The notes below the pieces were generated by a model. That model ran no database searches. It was given only the letters and a program-made list of their open reading frames with translations, and had not been told where the DNA came from. Shown here in pieces: positions 1 to 6,537 of a stretch of DNA of 35,616 bases. Within the stretch, counting starts at the first letter, position 1. Each line of letters begins with the position of its first letter. The DNA comes from an uncultured Croceitalea sp. (GTDB taxonomy: Bacteria > Bacteroidota > Bacteroidia > Flavobacteriales > Flavobacteriaceae): positions 1 through 35,616 of the forward strand of contig CALEYA010000153.1 in the NCBI GenBank assembly GCA_937926215.1. Reading direction: 5' to 3'. A program made the position numbers and the translations under genes.

Positions 1-19
1 ATTACATCCCCACCCCTAG

Positions 20-91
20 TGGCCTCACCAGGACTCGAACCTGGATCTAAAGTTTAGGAAACTTCTATTCTATCCCTTGAACTATGAGGCC
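20..91 (-). tRNA. tRNA-Arg (anticodon CCT)
   Basis: On the minus strand a 7-bp acceptor stem pairs GGCCTCA (91-85) with TGAGGCC (27-21), with discriminator A at 20. The T arm contains GGTTCGAGTCC. The anticodon stem GAAGT/ACTTT encloses loop TTCCTAA, giving anticodon CCT, which reads AGG. No CCA is encoded, so it must be added after transcription, as is usual in this phylum. The 72-nt length is normal. A TATTTTTG box on the minus strand (154-147) could be its promoter, but that is weak. Confidence 0.93.
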
Positions 92-183
92 ATTGATTAT
101 TGGCAGGTGGGTATCCATTAAATTACGGGCCGCAATTTACAAAGGGCAAAAATATACTTTTTAAAACACTTTTAAAACGAAAA

Positions 184-582
184 TTAACGGGTAGTGGCTT
201 GCGTAAATACCTTTGACAAACTAATTCTGGTCAATGGCTTATCAAAATAGCCGGCTACTTCGCCATGCGCTTTTGCGGTAGCCCTGTCCTTAGCGTTCAC
301 AAAGGCCGAAAGCACAAAAATTTCCGGAAGCTGGGATTTCTTTACCTTTCTCTTTAATTCTTCTATAAACTGCCAACCGTCCATATCATCCATGACCAAG
401 TCCAAGAAAATTAGTTCCGGCATAGGTTGTTGCCCTTCCAAAACACCCCCAATGGCCTCCAGACCTTCCTCTGCATTGGAAAATGTAGCTATGGAAAATT
501 CACCTTCAAACTGTTCCAAACAATAGCGTGTAGCAAATTGGGAGACCATGTCGTCGTCAATAATCCAAACAGTTCTGTGCAT
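184..582 (-). CDS. single-domain response regulator (CheY-like receiver)
   Basis: A 132-residue protein made of one receiver domain and no output domain. The acidic pocket is D9/D10 in IIDDD, the phosphoacceptor is D61 in FLDLVM, the switch residue is S92 in VLSAF and the conserved lysine is K115 in FDKPLT, so it should be phosphorylatable. Such stand-alone receivers in Bacteroidota usually take phosphate from hybrid or orphan histidine kinases and act by protein contact. No kinase is next to it, so the partner cannot be inferred. The ATG at 582 is the only start that keeps the first beta strand. A TAGTTTTG promoter box lies about 45 bp upstream. Confidence 0.88.
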   Translation of the reverse strand: MHRTVWIIDDDMVSQFATRYCLEQFEGEFSIATFSNAEEGLEAIGGVLEGQQPMPELIFLDLVMDDMDGWQFIEELKRKVKKSQLPEIFVLSAFVNAKDRATAKAHGEVAGYFDKPLTRISLSKVFTQATTR

Positions 583-627
583 AGGTTTGTAGTTAAGATA
601 TTATGGGGCAATATCAATTTCAATCTA

Positions 628-663
628 CAAAACTAAACCCTTTTGTGGGAAACCTCCTCAAAA
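628..663 (-). promoter_or_regulatory. candidate Bacteroidota promoter for the response regulator
   Basis: Read on the minus strand, TTTTG (663-659) is followed after 23 bp by TAGTTTTG (635-628). This fits the TTG / TAnnTTTG (-33/-7) pattern of Bacteroidota housekeeping promoters. It would give a leader of about 40 nt before the ATG at 582. Confidence 0.35.
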
Positions 664-739
664 TATCGTTTTACGGTAAAAAATAGCTGTGTATGGTTCA
701 AAAGCGGTTACCTATCGGCAGAAAACCCTTTACTAGGGG

Positions 740-1153
740 TCAATGAGGAAGCTTTTTCCTTAAAACCCCATATACGAACGTTCCCAATAGGGCTCCTGCT
801 ATCACAAAAAGAATAGGTAGGAAACCCGCTCCTAATAGGGTATACATAGGACCTGGACACGCTCCCACGAGAGCCCATCCCAAACCAAAGAACACTCCGC
901 CAAGCGCATAACGCCAAAACGACCGCTCTTTGTCCACAATAGTAATGGCATCCCCAAAAAAAGATTTTCGGCCTTCTTTTTTAGCCCATAAGGTGAACAA
1001 CATTCCCAAAAACCACGCAGAACCAATAATGCCGTACATGTGAAACGCATCAAACCGGAACATTTCATAAATACGGAACCATGAAGCCGCTTCCGATTTA
1101 AAAAGTACGGTGCCAAAAAATATGCCGACTACCAAATAAATAAAACCCTTCAT
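740..1153 (-). CDS. YeeE/YedE (DUF6691-type) half-transporter, second half
   Basis: A 137-residue protein with about four hydrophobic helices and the signature GACPGPMYTLLGAG, the conserved-cysteine motif of the C-terminal half of YeeE/YedE transporters. The family includes the TsuA thiosulfate importer, in which buried cysteines relay the ion. Here the protein is split in two, and this short half starts 1 nt after the stop of the upstream half, so the two are almost certainly co-translated and assemble. The likely role is import of thiosulfate or another reduced sulfur species into the cytoplasm. The exact substrate is inferred. Confidence 0.85.
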   Translation of the reverse strand: MKGFIYLVVGIFFGTVLFKSEAASWFRIYEMFRFDAFHMYGIIGSAWFLGMLFTLWAKKEGRKSFFGDAITIVDKERSFWRYALGGVFFGLGWALVGACPGPMYTLLGAGFLPILFVIAGALLGTFVYGVLRKKLPH

Positions 1154-1154
1154 A

Positions 1155-1715
1155 TTACCTAAAAATTAATGGGAATAAAACATGTACCATAACCAAACCG
1201 CCGGCAAAAAAACCAAGTACGGCAATAAGGGAAGGAAGTTGTAAGTTGCTAAGTCCGGATATGGCATGGCCCGATGTGCATCCACCAGCGTAACGTGCTC
1301 CAAAACCTACCAGAAACCCTCCAATAACCAAAATGGCAATTGTATAGGGGTCATTAAAAACCTCTTTGGCAAAAAACTCCGAAGGCATATATGAGGTTCC
1401 AGCACTGTGAAAACCCAATGTTCGCAGTTCCTCCAAACTATTCGCATGAATCAAGACGGCTTCATTCGCCGTTAGGTAATTGGCCGCTATAAAACCGCCG
1501 ATACCAACACCTAAGGCAACGAGCAAGTTCCACTGTTGGGATTTCCAATCAAACCTAAAGAAATCCGATGCCTTATCCGCACCGGCAAGGGTGCAGATGG
1601 TCCTTAGATTGGAAGACATACCAAAGCGTTTGCCCAACAACACCAAAATGGCCATAGTAAGGGCAATAAGGGGGCCAGAAACGTACCATGGCCAGGGTTG
1701 CATTATAAACTCCAT
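1155..1715 (-). CDS. YeeE/YedE half-transporter, first half
   Basis: A 186-residue membrane protein carrying the hallmark GGCTSGHAISG, the conserved-cysteine motif of YeeE/YedE sulfur transporters, near its C-terminal end, plus several glycine-rich helices. It precedes the shorter half-protein by 1 nt. Paired short and long YeeE proteins are common near rhodanese and persulfide dioxygenase genes in Bacteroidota, as here. The start at 1715 (MEF) or the in-frame ATG 12 nt later (MQPWPW) are both possible. The 141 bp upstream hold no TAnnTTTG box that I can see, so it may be read through from the DUF2892 gene. Confidence 0.88.
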   Translation of the reverse strand: MEFIMQPWPWYVSGPLIALTMAILVLLGKRFGMSSNLRTICTLAGADKASDFFRFDWKSQQWNLLVALGVGIGGFIAANYLTANEAVLIHANSLEELRTLGFHSAGTSYMPSEFFAKEVFNDPYTIAILVIGGFLVGFGARYAGGCTSGHAISGLSNLQLPSLIAVLGFFAGGLVMVHVLFPLIFR

Positions 1716-1856
1716 ACTTGTTTATTAGAAAGAGAAAAGATATGCATTACCAAAAGGACAACCAAGACCACATACTGATTATGAAAACCTTGCCTATTAT
1801 CATCCAATTACCATTCCTCCTAAATGTCCATATAAATTAAGGGATCAGAACGATGC

Positions 1857-2063
1857 CTAATTTTTTACTTTACAGGTATTCAAACCAAAAATGCTATACA
1901 GCGGACAAAAGCTGACAAAACTGGTGAGCACAAAAATTGCCGACAATGCCAAAAGCACATATGCCAAGGTTCCGTCTATCACCTTAAAATAATACAATGC
2001 GCCTATGATCAAGGCCACTACAAAACGAACAATGCGGTCCATACCGCCCATATTTTTTTTCAT
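1857..2063 (-). CDS. DUF2892 (YgaP-like transmembrane) protein
   Basis: A 68-residue inner-membrane protein matching the DUF2892 pattern: N-terminal NMGGMDRIVRFVVAL, two transmembrane helices, and a C-terminal CPLYSIFGLNTCK with two cysteines. The same module is fused to rhodanese in E. coli YgaP. Its neighbours handle sulfane sulfur, so a membrane sulfur-relay role is a reasonable inference. I chose the ATG at 2063 rather than the GTG one codon earlier because this ATG overlaps the upstream stop codon as TGATG, implying translational coupling. Confidence 0.85.
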   Translation of the reverse strand: MKKNMGGMDRIVRFVVALIIGALYYFKVIDGTLAYVLLALSAIFVLTSFVSFCPLYSIFGLNTCKVKN

Positions 2064-2158
2064 CACTTAGATTTTTCAACAAGCAAAACGATTCCCGTAA
2101 TAAACCCCAAACAAATAAGACATACCAAAAGAAGTTTTTGCCAAGTTTTTAGTTTCAT
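2063..2158 (-). CDS. 31-residue single-pass membrane peptide
   Basis: A short frame from ATG 2158 to TGA 2063 encodes a basic N-terminus (MKLKTWQK), one hydrophobic helix (LLLVCLICLGFITGIVLLV) and a charged tail. I do not recognise a family. Support for it being real: its stop overlaps the DUF2892 start (TGATG), it sits 3 nt downstream of a perfect TACTTTTG promoter box, and it has the layout of known small regulatory or assembly peptides. The longer in-frame extension to 2263 would run back through the promoter and is less likely. The cysteines at residues 13 and 16 may matter for sulfur chemistry, which is inference only. Confidence 0.5.
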   Translation of the reverse strand: MKLKTWQKLLLVCLICLGFITGIVLLVEKSK

Positions 2159-2161
2159 GCC

Positions 2162-2169
2162 CAAAAGTA
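2162..2169 (-). promoter_or_regulatory. -7 box of the small-peptide/DUF2892 promoter
   Basis: On the minus strand this reads TACTTTTG, an exact TAnnTTTG match. Its centre (2165.5) is 33.0 bp from the centre of the shared palindrome. The ATG at 2158 lies only 3 nt beyond the box, so the transcript would be leaderless or nearly so if this start is used. Confidence 0.55.
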
Positions 2170-2190
2170 TTTTATTGCCCCGCCAATGGC

Positions 2191-2206
2191 TGTAACCAAG
2201 GTTACA
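2191..2206. promoter_or_regulatory. candidate Crp/Fnr operator shared by two divergent operons
   Basis: TGTAACCAAGGTTACA is an inverted repeat with 7-bp arms and a 2-bp centre (2198.5). It sits between the minus-strand DUF2892 operon and the plus-strand sulfite dehydrogenase operon, at the same 33.0-bp distance from the -7 box on each side. Related repeats precede the persulfide dioxygenase and SulP genes. The likely binder is the Crp/Fnr protein encoded at 9793-10425, by inference. Confidence 0.6.
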
Positions 2207-2227
2207 AAAACATCCCTTTTTTTGTAG

Positions 2228-2235
2228 TATTTTTA
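2228..2235 (+). promoter_or_regulatory. -7 box of the sulfite dehydrogenase operon
   Basis: TATTTTTA matches TAnnTTTG at seven of eight positions. Its centre (2231.5) is 33.0 bp from the palindrome centre, and it would give a leader of about 10 nt before the ATG at 2249. I see no TTG at -33, as expected for an activator-dependent promoter. Confidence 0.45.
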
Positions 2236-2248
2236 AAGATTTAGAGAA

Positions 2249-3469
2249 ATGGATAGAAGACACTTTACTGCTAGGTTAACATTGGCCGGAATGGCAACAG
2301 CACTTGGTGCACCTATAGTTTTTGCCCATAAATTGCCAAAAGATTATCTGCCTTTGGCTTTACAGGACAACGATCCCTTTACCCTTTTTACCAAGGATAA
2401 GGAAATGGTTGTGTTAAACGATAGGCCTTGGAATATGGAAGCCAAAGCACATTTGTTGAACGATAGGATAACACCCAATAAATATATGTTCATTAGAAAT
2501 AATGGGCGTATTCCGGAAACCATAGATACAAATACTTGGACCTTGACCGTTGATGGCGAATCTGCGGTGGGCACTAAAACCTATTCTTTAAAGGATTTAA
2601 AAACCAAGTTTAAACACCATACCTACCAACTTACGTTGGAATGCGGTGGTAATGGAAGGAGCGAATTCAACCCTCCGGCCAAAGGCAACCAATGGACCGT
2701 TGGTGCGGTTTCCTGCGCCAACTGGACGGGAATCAGATTAAGTGATGTATTAAAAGATGTGGGTGTAAAAGCTGATGCGGTCTACATAGGCTATCATGCC
2801 GCGGATACCCACTTGAGTGGCGACCCCAAAAAAGAACCCATTTCCAGGGGTGTTCCCTTGGCAAAAGCCATGCAGGAAGAAACCTTACTGGCCTTTAAGA
2901 TGAATGGGGAAGATATCCCACTGGCCCACGGACATCCATTGCGATTGGTTTGCGGTGGTTGGCCGGCATCAACATCGGGAAAATGGTTGAACGGCATAAG
3001 CATACGAAACCAAGTCCATGATGGTGCCAAAATGGGCGGAAGCTCTTACCGAGTACCTTGCGAAACGGTTTCACCCGGAAGTAAAGTAGATGAAAAGGAT
3101 ATGTGTATCATTGAATCCATGCCCGTTAAATCGTTATTGACCTATCCAAAATCTGGGGCGCTATTAAAAAAAGGAAAAAACCTGAACATAAATGGACATG
3201 CCTGGGCGGGTGAGTTGGCCGTGTCCAAAGTTTCGTATTCCATTGATTTTGGAAGCACTTGGCAGGAATGCCAGCTTGAAGCCCCAGCAAATCGGTTGGC
3301 ATGGCAGCATTTTAATGCTACTATCGCTTTTCCAAAAAAGGGGTATTATGAGATTTGGGCGCAAGCCACGGATTCCAATGGTATTGCACAACCTATGGTA
3401 CTCCCAGGCTGGAACCCTAAGGGGTATCTGAACAATGCGTGCCATAGAATAGCGGTTAAAGTAGTCTGA
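2249..3469 (+). CDS. SoxC/SorA-like molybdopterin sulfite dehydrogenase, catalytic subunit
   Basis: A 406-residue protein of the sulfite oxidase family. The N-terminus (DRRHFT, then a hydrophobic stretch ending PIVFA) resembles a twin-arginine signal, so it should be exported folded with its cofactor. LECGGNGRSEF holds the molybdenum-ligand cysteine (C132). A second core block is HGHPLRLVCGGWPA, and residues of about 290-406 form the immunoglobulin-like dimerisation domain. It should oxidise sulfite to sulfate in the periplasm, or act in a Sox-type reaction. The next gene overlaps its stop (TGATG) and encodes a cytochrome c that would accept the electrons. There is no SoxAX/YZ/B nearby, so a stand-alone sulfite dehydrogenase is favoured over a full Sox system. 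Confidence 0.88.
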   Translation: MDRRHFTARLTLAGMATALGAPIVFAHKLPKDYLPLALQDNDPFTLFTKDKEMVVLNDRPWNMEAKAHLLNDRITPNKYMFIRNNGRIPETIDTNTWTLTVDGESAVGTKTYSLKDLKTKFKHHTYQLTLECGGNGRSEFNPPAKGNQWTVGAVSCANWTGIRLSDVLKDVGVKADAVYIGYHAADTHLSGDPKKEPISRGVPLAKAMQEETLLAFKMNGEDIPLAHGHPLRLVCGGWPASTSGKWLNGISIRNQVHDGAKMGGSSYRVPCETVSPGSKVDEKDMCIIESMPVKSLLTYPKSGALLKKGKNLNINGHAWAGELAVSKVSYSIDFGSTWQECQLEAPANRLAWQHFNATIAFPKKGYYEIWAQATDSNGIAQPMVLPGWNPKGYLNNACHRIAVKVV

Positions 3470-3933
3470 TGGAAAACAATTTTGACAAACAAATCAAAGC
3501 ATTGGCCAGAATGCTATCCGCTTTTTTTGGACTGCTCCTTGTATTGGTAGGAGGTTTGTTCTATTTGAAGGAACATCCGAATGCCTTTGAAAAAAATAGC
3601 GTTCCAGAACCACTCCCTGTCGCACTGACCAAAGAAGATTACGATAAGGTGGAAGATGGTATCCACATCGCTACAGGTTTTGTGGATGATACCCATATGC
3701 AGTTGGTCGTTCAAAATTGTACCAGCTGCCATTCCGCTAAATTGGTCACCCAAAACAGAATGAGCGAAGCGGGCTGGACAGCGACCATAAAATGGATGCA
3801 GGAAACCCAAAACCTATGGGATTTAGGACCTAACGAAGAAAAAATTATTGCCTATCTAGCCAAAAACTATGCCCCAAATCAAAAAGGAAGAAGACAAAAT
3901 TTAAGTGATATTGAGTGGTATGAGCTTAAGTAA
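3469..3933 (+). CDS. membrane-anchored monohaem cytochrome c, partner of sulfite dehydrogenase
   Basis: A 154-residue protein with one N-terminal transmembrane helix (about residues 14-33) and a periplasmic domain bearing a single CXXCH (C84, C87, H88 in NCTSCHSA). M98, in QNRMSEAGW, is a possible axial ligand. The start ATG overlaps the stop of the molybdenum subunit by one base, so the pair is translationally coupled as in SorAB-type enzymes. The expected role is to carry electrons from sulfite to the respiratory chain. It is shorter than diheme SoxD and closer to SorB-like cytochromes. Confidence 0.85.
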   Translation: MENNFDKQIKALARMLSAFFGLLLVLVGGLFYLKEHPNAFEKNSVPEPLPVALTKEDYDKVEDGIHIATGFVDDTHMQLVVQNCTSCHSAKLVTQNRMSEAGWTATIKWMQETQNLWDLGPNEEKIIAYLAKNYAPNQKGRRQNLSDIEWYELK

Positions 3934-4855
3934 TAGTTATGTGTTATTGTTCCTGCTTTTGACCTCATGCTTACAACATGGCTCAAGACCGGCATCGCAT
4001 CCCTTGTCATCCCACAATCCTTTAATTGAGCTAGACGAGCTGTTAACGTGCGACCTTTCTAAGGGATATGTACTAATAGATTTCAGGGCGCCCAATGCCT
4101 ATGCTGAAGGACATATTGAAGAAGCCGTAAATATTTGGAGGCCAGAAATTGAGAACAAAAACGAACCCTATAGTGGCATCCTGCCAACCAAGGTCCAATT
4201 GGAAAAAGTGTTTTCAAAAAAAGGAATACAACCTACCGATACCCTTATCATATATGACGACAACGGTTCATGTGAAGCCACCCGGCTTTGGTGGGTTTTG
4301 CAACAGTATGGCTTTAACCAAACCAGGGTATTAAACGGAGGTTTAAAAGCCTATTTACAACATGGCCCACCGCTTTCAAAAGAAACCCCCAAAAGGAATG
4401 CGTCCCATTTTATCTTAAAAGGGGAATTTATGGAACAGTATATAGGCCGCGAAGAATTGTTGGGTTTGCTAGATGCAAACACCCCTTTAAGGTTAGTAGA
4501 TGTTCGAACACCTGATGAGTTCAATGGAAAACGTCAAAAAAAAGGAGCTTTCAAAGCCGGAAGAATTTCCAAAAGCATACTGTTTGATTGGAAAAATGCC
4601 TTGGACACCAATAAAGAGCAGCACTTTCTTCCATTGGAAGAACTACAAAAACGGTATCAAAAACTTACGCCTAATAAAGAGGACCTCATGGTAATTTATT
4701 GTCATAGTGGTGTACGCTCTGCGCATACTACCTTTGTTTTAACACAACTCTTAGGCTATAAAAACGTAAAAAACTATGATGGTTCTTGGACAGAGTGGAG
4801 TCATTTTGAAAAACTTCCATATGAAAAGGATTTTGAAACTATTATTTTTGAATGA
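3920..4855 (+). CDS. tandem-rhodanese sulfurtransferase lipoprotein
   Basis: Starting at ATG 3920, 311 residues. The N-terminus is a lipoprotein signal (LLFLLLTSC, lipidated C17), so the enzyme is membrane-tethered outside the cytoplasm. Two rhodanese domains follow. The first (about 35-155) has SYDD-like IIYDDNGSCEATR and is probably structural. The second (about 170-305) has the active loop YCHSGVRS with catalytic C261. This is the layout of thiosulfate/3-mercaptopyruvate sulfurtransferases. A GTG 15 nt upstream would add five residues and is less convincing. The gene overlaps the cytochrome gene by 14 nt. With the sulfite dehydrogenase it could split thiosulfate and pass on the sulfite. 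Confidence 0.87.
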   Translation: MSLSNSYVLLFLLLTSCLQHGSRPASHPLSSHNPLIELDELLTCDLSKGYVLIDFRAPNAYAEGHIEEAVNIWRPEIENKNEPYSGILPTKVQLEKVFSKKGIQPTDTLIIYDDNGSCEATRLWWVLQQYGFNQTRVLNGGLKAYLQHGPPLSKETPKRNASHFILKGEFMEQYIGREELLGLLDANTPLRLVDVRTPDEFNGKRQKKGAFKAGRISKSILFDWKNALDTNKEQHFLPLEELQKRYQKLTPNKEDLMVIYCHSGVRSAHTTFVLTQLLGYKNVKNYDGSWTEWSHFEKLPYEKDFETIIFE

Positions 4856-5736
4856 TGGAAGCATATATTGAAGCATTCACATCGGGATTTTGGGGCACGG
4901 TGAACTGGACGTGGAAGTCCATACTGTTCGAAGTGCCTTGGTACACCAATTATTTTTGGGGACTTATCCTTATATCCCTGTTAATTTGGGGGTTAGAACT
5001 TATTTTTCCATGGCGTAAAGACCAGTCTGTCTTTAGAAAAGATTTTTGGTTGGATGCCTTCTATATGTTCTTCAATTTCTTTTTGTTTGCCTTGGTCATT
5101 AACGGCGTATACAAGGCTTTGGGAATTGCTTTTGGAACGCTGGGGATTTCGGCAACCAGCTTTGCGGTACTTGATTTTTCACTATGGCCGCAATGGGCAC
5201 AGTTATTGGTCTTTTTTATCCTTTTGGACTTCGTACAGTGGTTCACCCACATTATGCTACACAAGTTTTCCTTCTTATGGAAGTTTCACCAAATCCATCA
5301 TAGTGTCAAGGAAATGGGCTTTGCAGCACACCTACGCTACCACTGGATGGAGAACATTTTGTACAAACCTTTAAAGACTTTAGGGGTTATGCTTTTAGGG
5401 GGGTTTGAACCGGAACAAGCTTATATCGTCCACTTTTTGGCCATTGCCATTGGCCATCTAAACCACGCCAACATCAAACTTACCTATGGGCCGTTGAAAT
5501 ACGTTTTAAACAATCCCGTCATGCATTTGTACCACCATGCCTATACCCTACCAGAAGGACGGTTTGGGGTCAATTTTGGCATAAGCCTGAGCTTATGGGA
5601 TTACATTTTTGGTACCCATCATGTCCCAGAAAGCAGCGGGACCATCACCTTGGGGTTTCCCGAAGATGCATCCGTACCCAAGCAATTCTGGGGGCAGCTT
5701 ATCCACGGTTTCACAAAAAGAAAGAAAAACACCTAA
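4852..5736 (+). CDS. fatty acid hydroxylase / sterol desaturase family membrane protein
   Basis: A 294-residue integral membrane protein with about four hydrophobic helices and the histidine clusters of the di-iron hydroxylase family: HIMLH (H133, H137), HQIHH (H146, H149, H150) and HLYHH (H225, H228, H229), plus H202/H205 in GHLNH. Such enzymes hydroxylate or desaturate lipids using O2. Its start overlaps the rhodanese stop (ATGATG around 4852-4857), so it is the last gene of the sulfite dehydrogenase operon. Why a lipid hydroxylase is coupled to sulfur enzymes is not known. The ATG at 4855 is an equally good start. Confidence 0.86.
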   Translation: MMEAYIEAFTSGFWGTVNWTWKSILFEVPWYTNYFWGLILISLLIWGLELIFPWRKDQSVFRKDFWLDAFYMFFNFFLFALVINGVYKALGIAFGTLGISATSFAVLDFSLWPQWAQLLVFFILLDFVQWFTHIMLHKFSFLWKFHQIHHSVKEMGFAAHLRYHWMENILYKPLKTLGVMLLGGFEPEQAYIVHFLAIAIGHLNHANIKLTYGPLKYVLNNPVMHLYHHAYTLPEGRFGVNFGISLSLWDYIFGTHHVPESSGTITLGFPEDASVPKQFWGQLIHGFTKRKKNT

Positions 5737-6029
5737 GTATGCTGCTTTAGCAGTCCTGCCAATTCGTTGGGTTGCACCACACCCGACTGCCGCCAAACGA
5801 TATTGGCATCTTTAAAAATAATAAGCGTAGGTACACCGCGTACTTGATATTTGGAAGCCAAAGATTGGTTTTTATCCACATCTATCTTTACGATCTTGGC
5901 GGCATCGCCAACCTGATCTTTTACTTGCTCCAAAATGGGCATCATGGTCTTACAAGGTCCGCACCATGTAGCGTAAAAATCGATGAGTACCGGTTTATCG
6001 CCAGAAATAATATCAGTAAAACTTGCCAT
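5733..6029 (-). CDS. trxA: thioredoxin
   Basis: A 98-residue cytoplasmic thioredoxin with active site ATWCGPCKTMMP, the cis-proline loop RGVPTLIIF, and no signal peptide. I chose the ATG at 6029 (MASFTDII) because the in-frame extension to 6101 is proline- and arginine-rich, runs through a hairpin-forming intergenic element, and is not thioredoxin-like. Its stop codon overlaps that of the convergent hydroxylase gene (5733-5736). Beside persulfide dioxygenase and rhodanese it probably serves as the cytoplasmic reductant that releases persulfide sulfur. Confidence 0.92.
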   Translation of the reverse strand: MASFTDIISGDKPVLIDFYATWCGPCKTMMPILEQVKDQVGDAAKIVKIDVDKNQSLASKYQVRGVPTLIIFKDANIVWRQSGVVQPNELAGLLKQHT

Positions 6030-6074
6030 CGGTAATCGTTTTATTGGCACCGCCAAAGGGTATAATACCCCGAA

Positions 6075-6099
6075 GCCTGTTCGGCAGGCGGGTTCGCCC
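6075..6099. repeat. two adjacent GC-rich mini-hairpins (intergenic palindromic element)
   Basis: GCCTG-TTCGG-CAGGC (6075-6089) is directly followed by GGG-TTCG-CCC (6090-6099). The block is GC-rich in an otherwise AT-rich gap (6030-6151). It resembles the short dispersed palindromes scattered between genes in flavobacterial genomes. No T-run follows, so it is not a classical terminator, but it could stabilise mRNA ends between the rhodanese and thioredoxin genes. Confidence 0.45.
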
Positions 6100-6151
6100 A
6101 TAATTAAAATTCGGTTTTGTATAAATGCCCGTAGGCATGCCTTCTAGGGGT

Positions 6152-6535
6152 TTACTCGGAGACCCAATCGTTATAACCACCAGAATAGTCATAGATTTCC
6201 ACAAAGCCTTTTTCCTTCAATAATTTTGCGGCGCGCTTGCTCCTTCCACCGATCTTGCAATAGACATAGACGGGTTTTTGCCTGTCCAGGTCCTTTATTT
6301 GGTCTACAAACATTTTACGATCAATGATATTGAAGTTTACGGCATTTCCAATATGTTCAGCTTCGTATTCCTCGGCAGTCCGCACATCTATCAATTGCAC
6401 ATCATCAGCTTTAATGACCTCCTTAAGTGCCGCTTTATCAATTTTCTTGATCGTTCCTTGGGCAAGCACGGTATTCAACGCCAGCATAAAGAACACTGCA
6501 AAAAAGGCTATTTTCTTAGTATTACGGTATTTCAT
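6152..6535 (-). CDS. secreted single-domain rhodanese
   Basis: A 127-residue protein. Residues 1-25 are a signal peptide (FFAVFFMLALNTVLAQ), so the enzyme is periplasmic. One rhodanese domain follows with IDVRTAEEYEAEHI and the active loop YCKIGGRS, catalytic C93. It begins 2 nt after the stop of the persulfide dioxygenase fusion, so it is co-transcribed with it. The short domain is like GlpE/PspE sulfurtransferases, which move sulfane sulfur from thiosulfate or persulfides to thiols. The substrate is inferred. Confidence 0.9.
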   Translation of the reverse strand: MKYRNTKKIAFFAVFFMLALNTVLAQGTIKKIDKAALKEVIKADDVQLIDVRTAEEYEAEHIGNAVNFNIIDRKMFVDQIKDLDRQKPVYVYCKIGGRSKRAAKLLKEKGFVEIYDYSGGYNDWVSE

Positions 6536-6537
6536 TG

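Noticed and set aside
6030-6101. Upstream extension of the thioredoxin by 24 residues.
   Set aside because: It would translate the intergenic hairpin element, has no signal-peptide character, and the normal thioredoxin start is the ATG at 6029.
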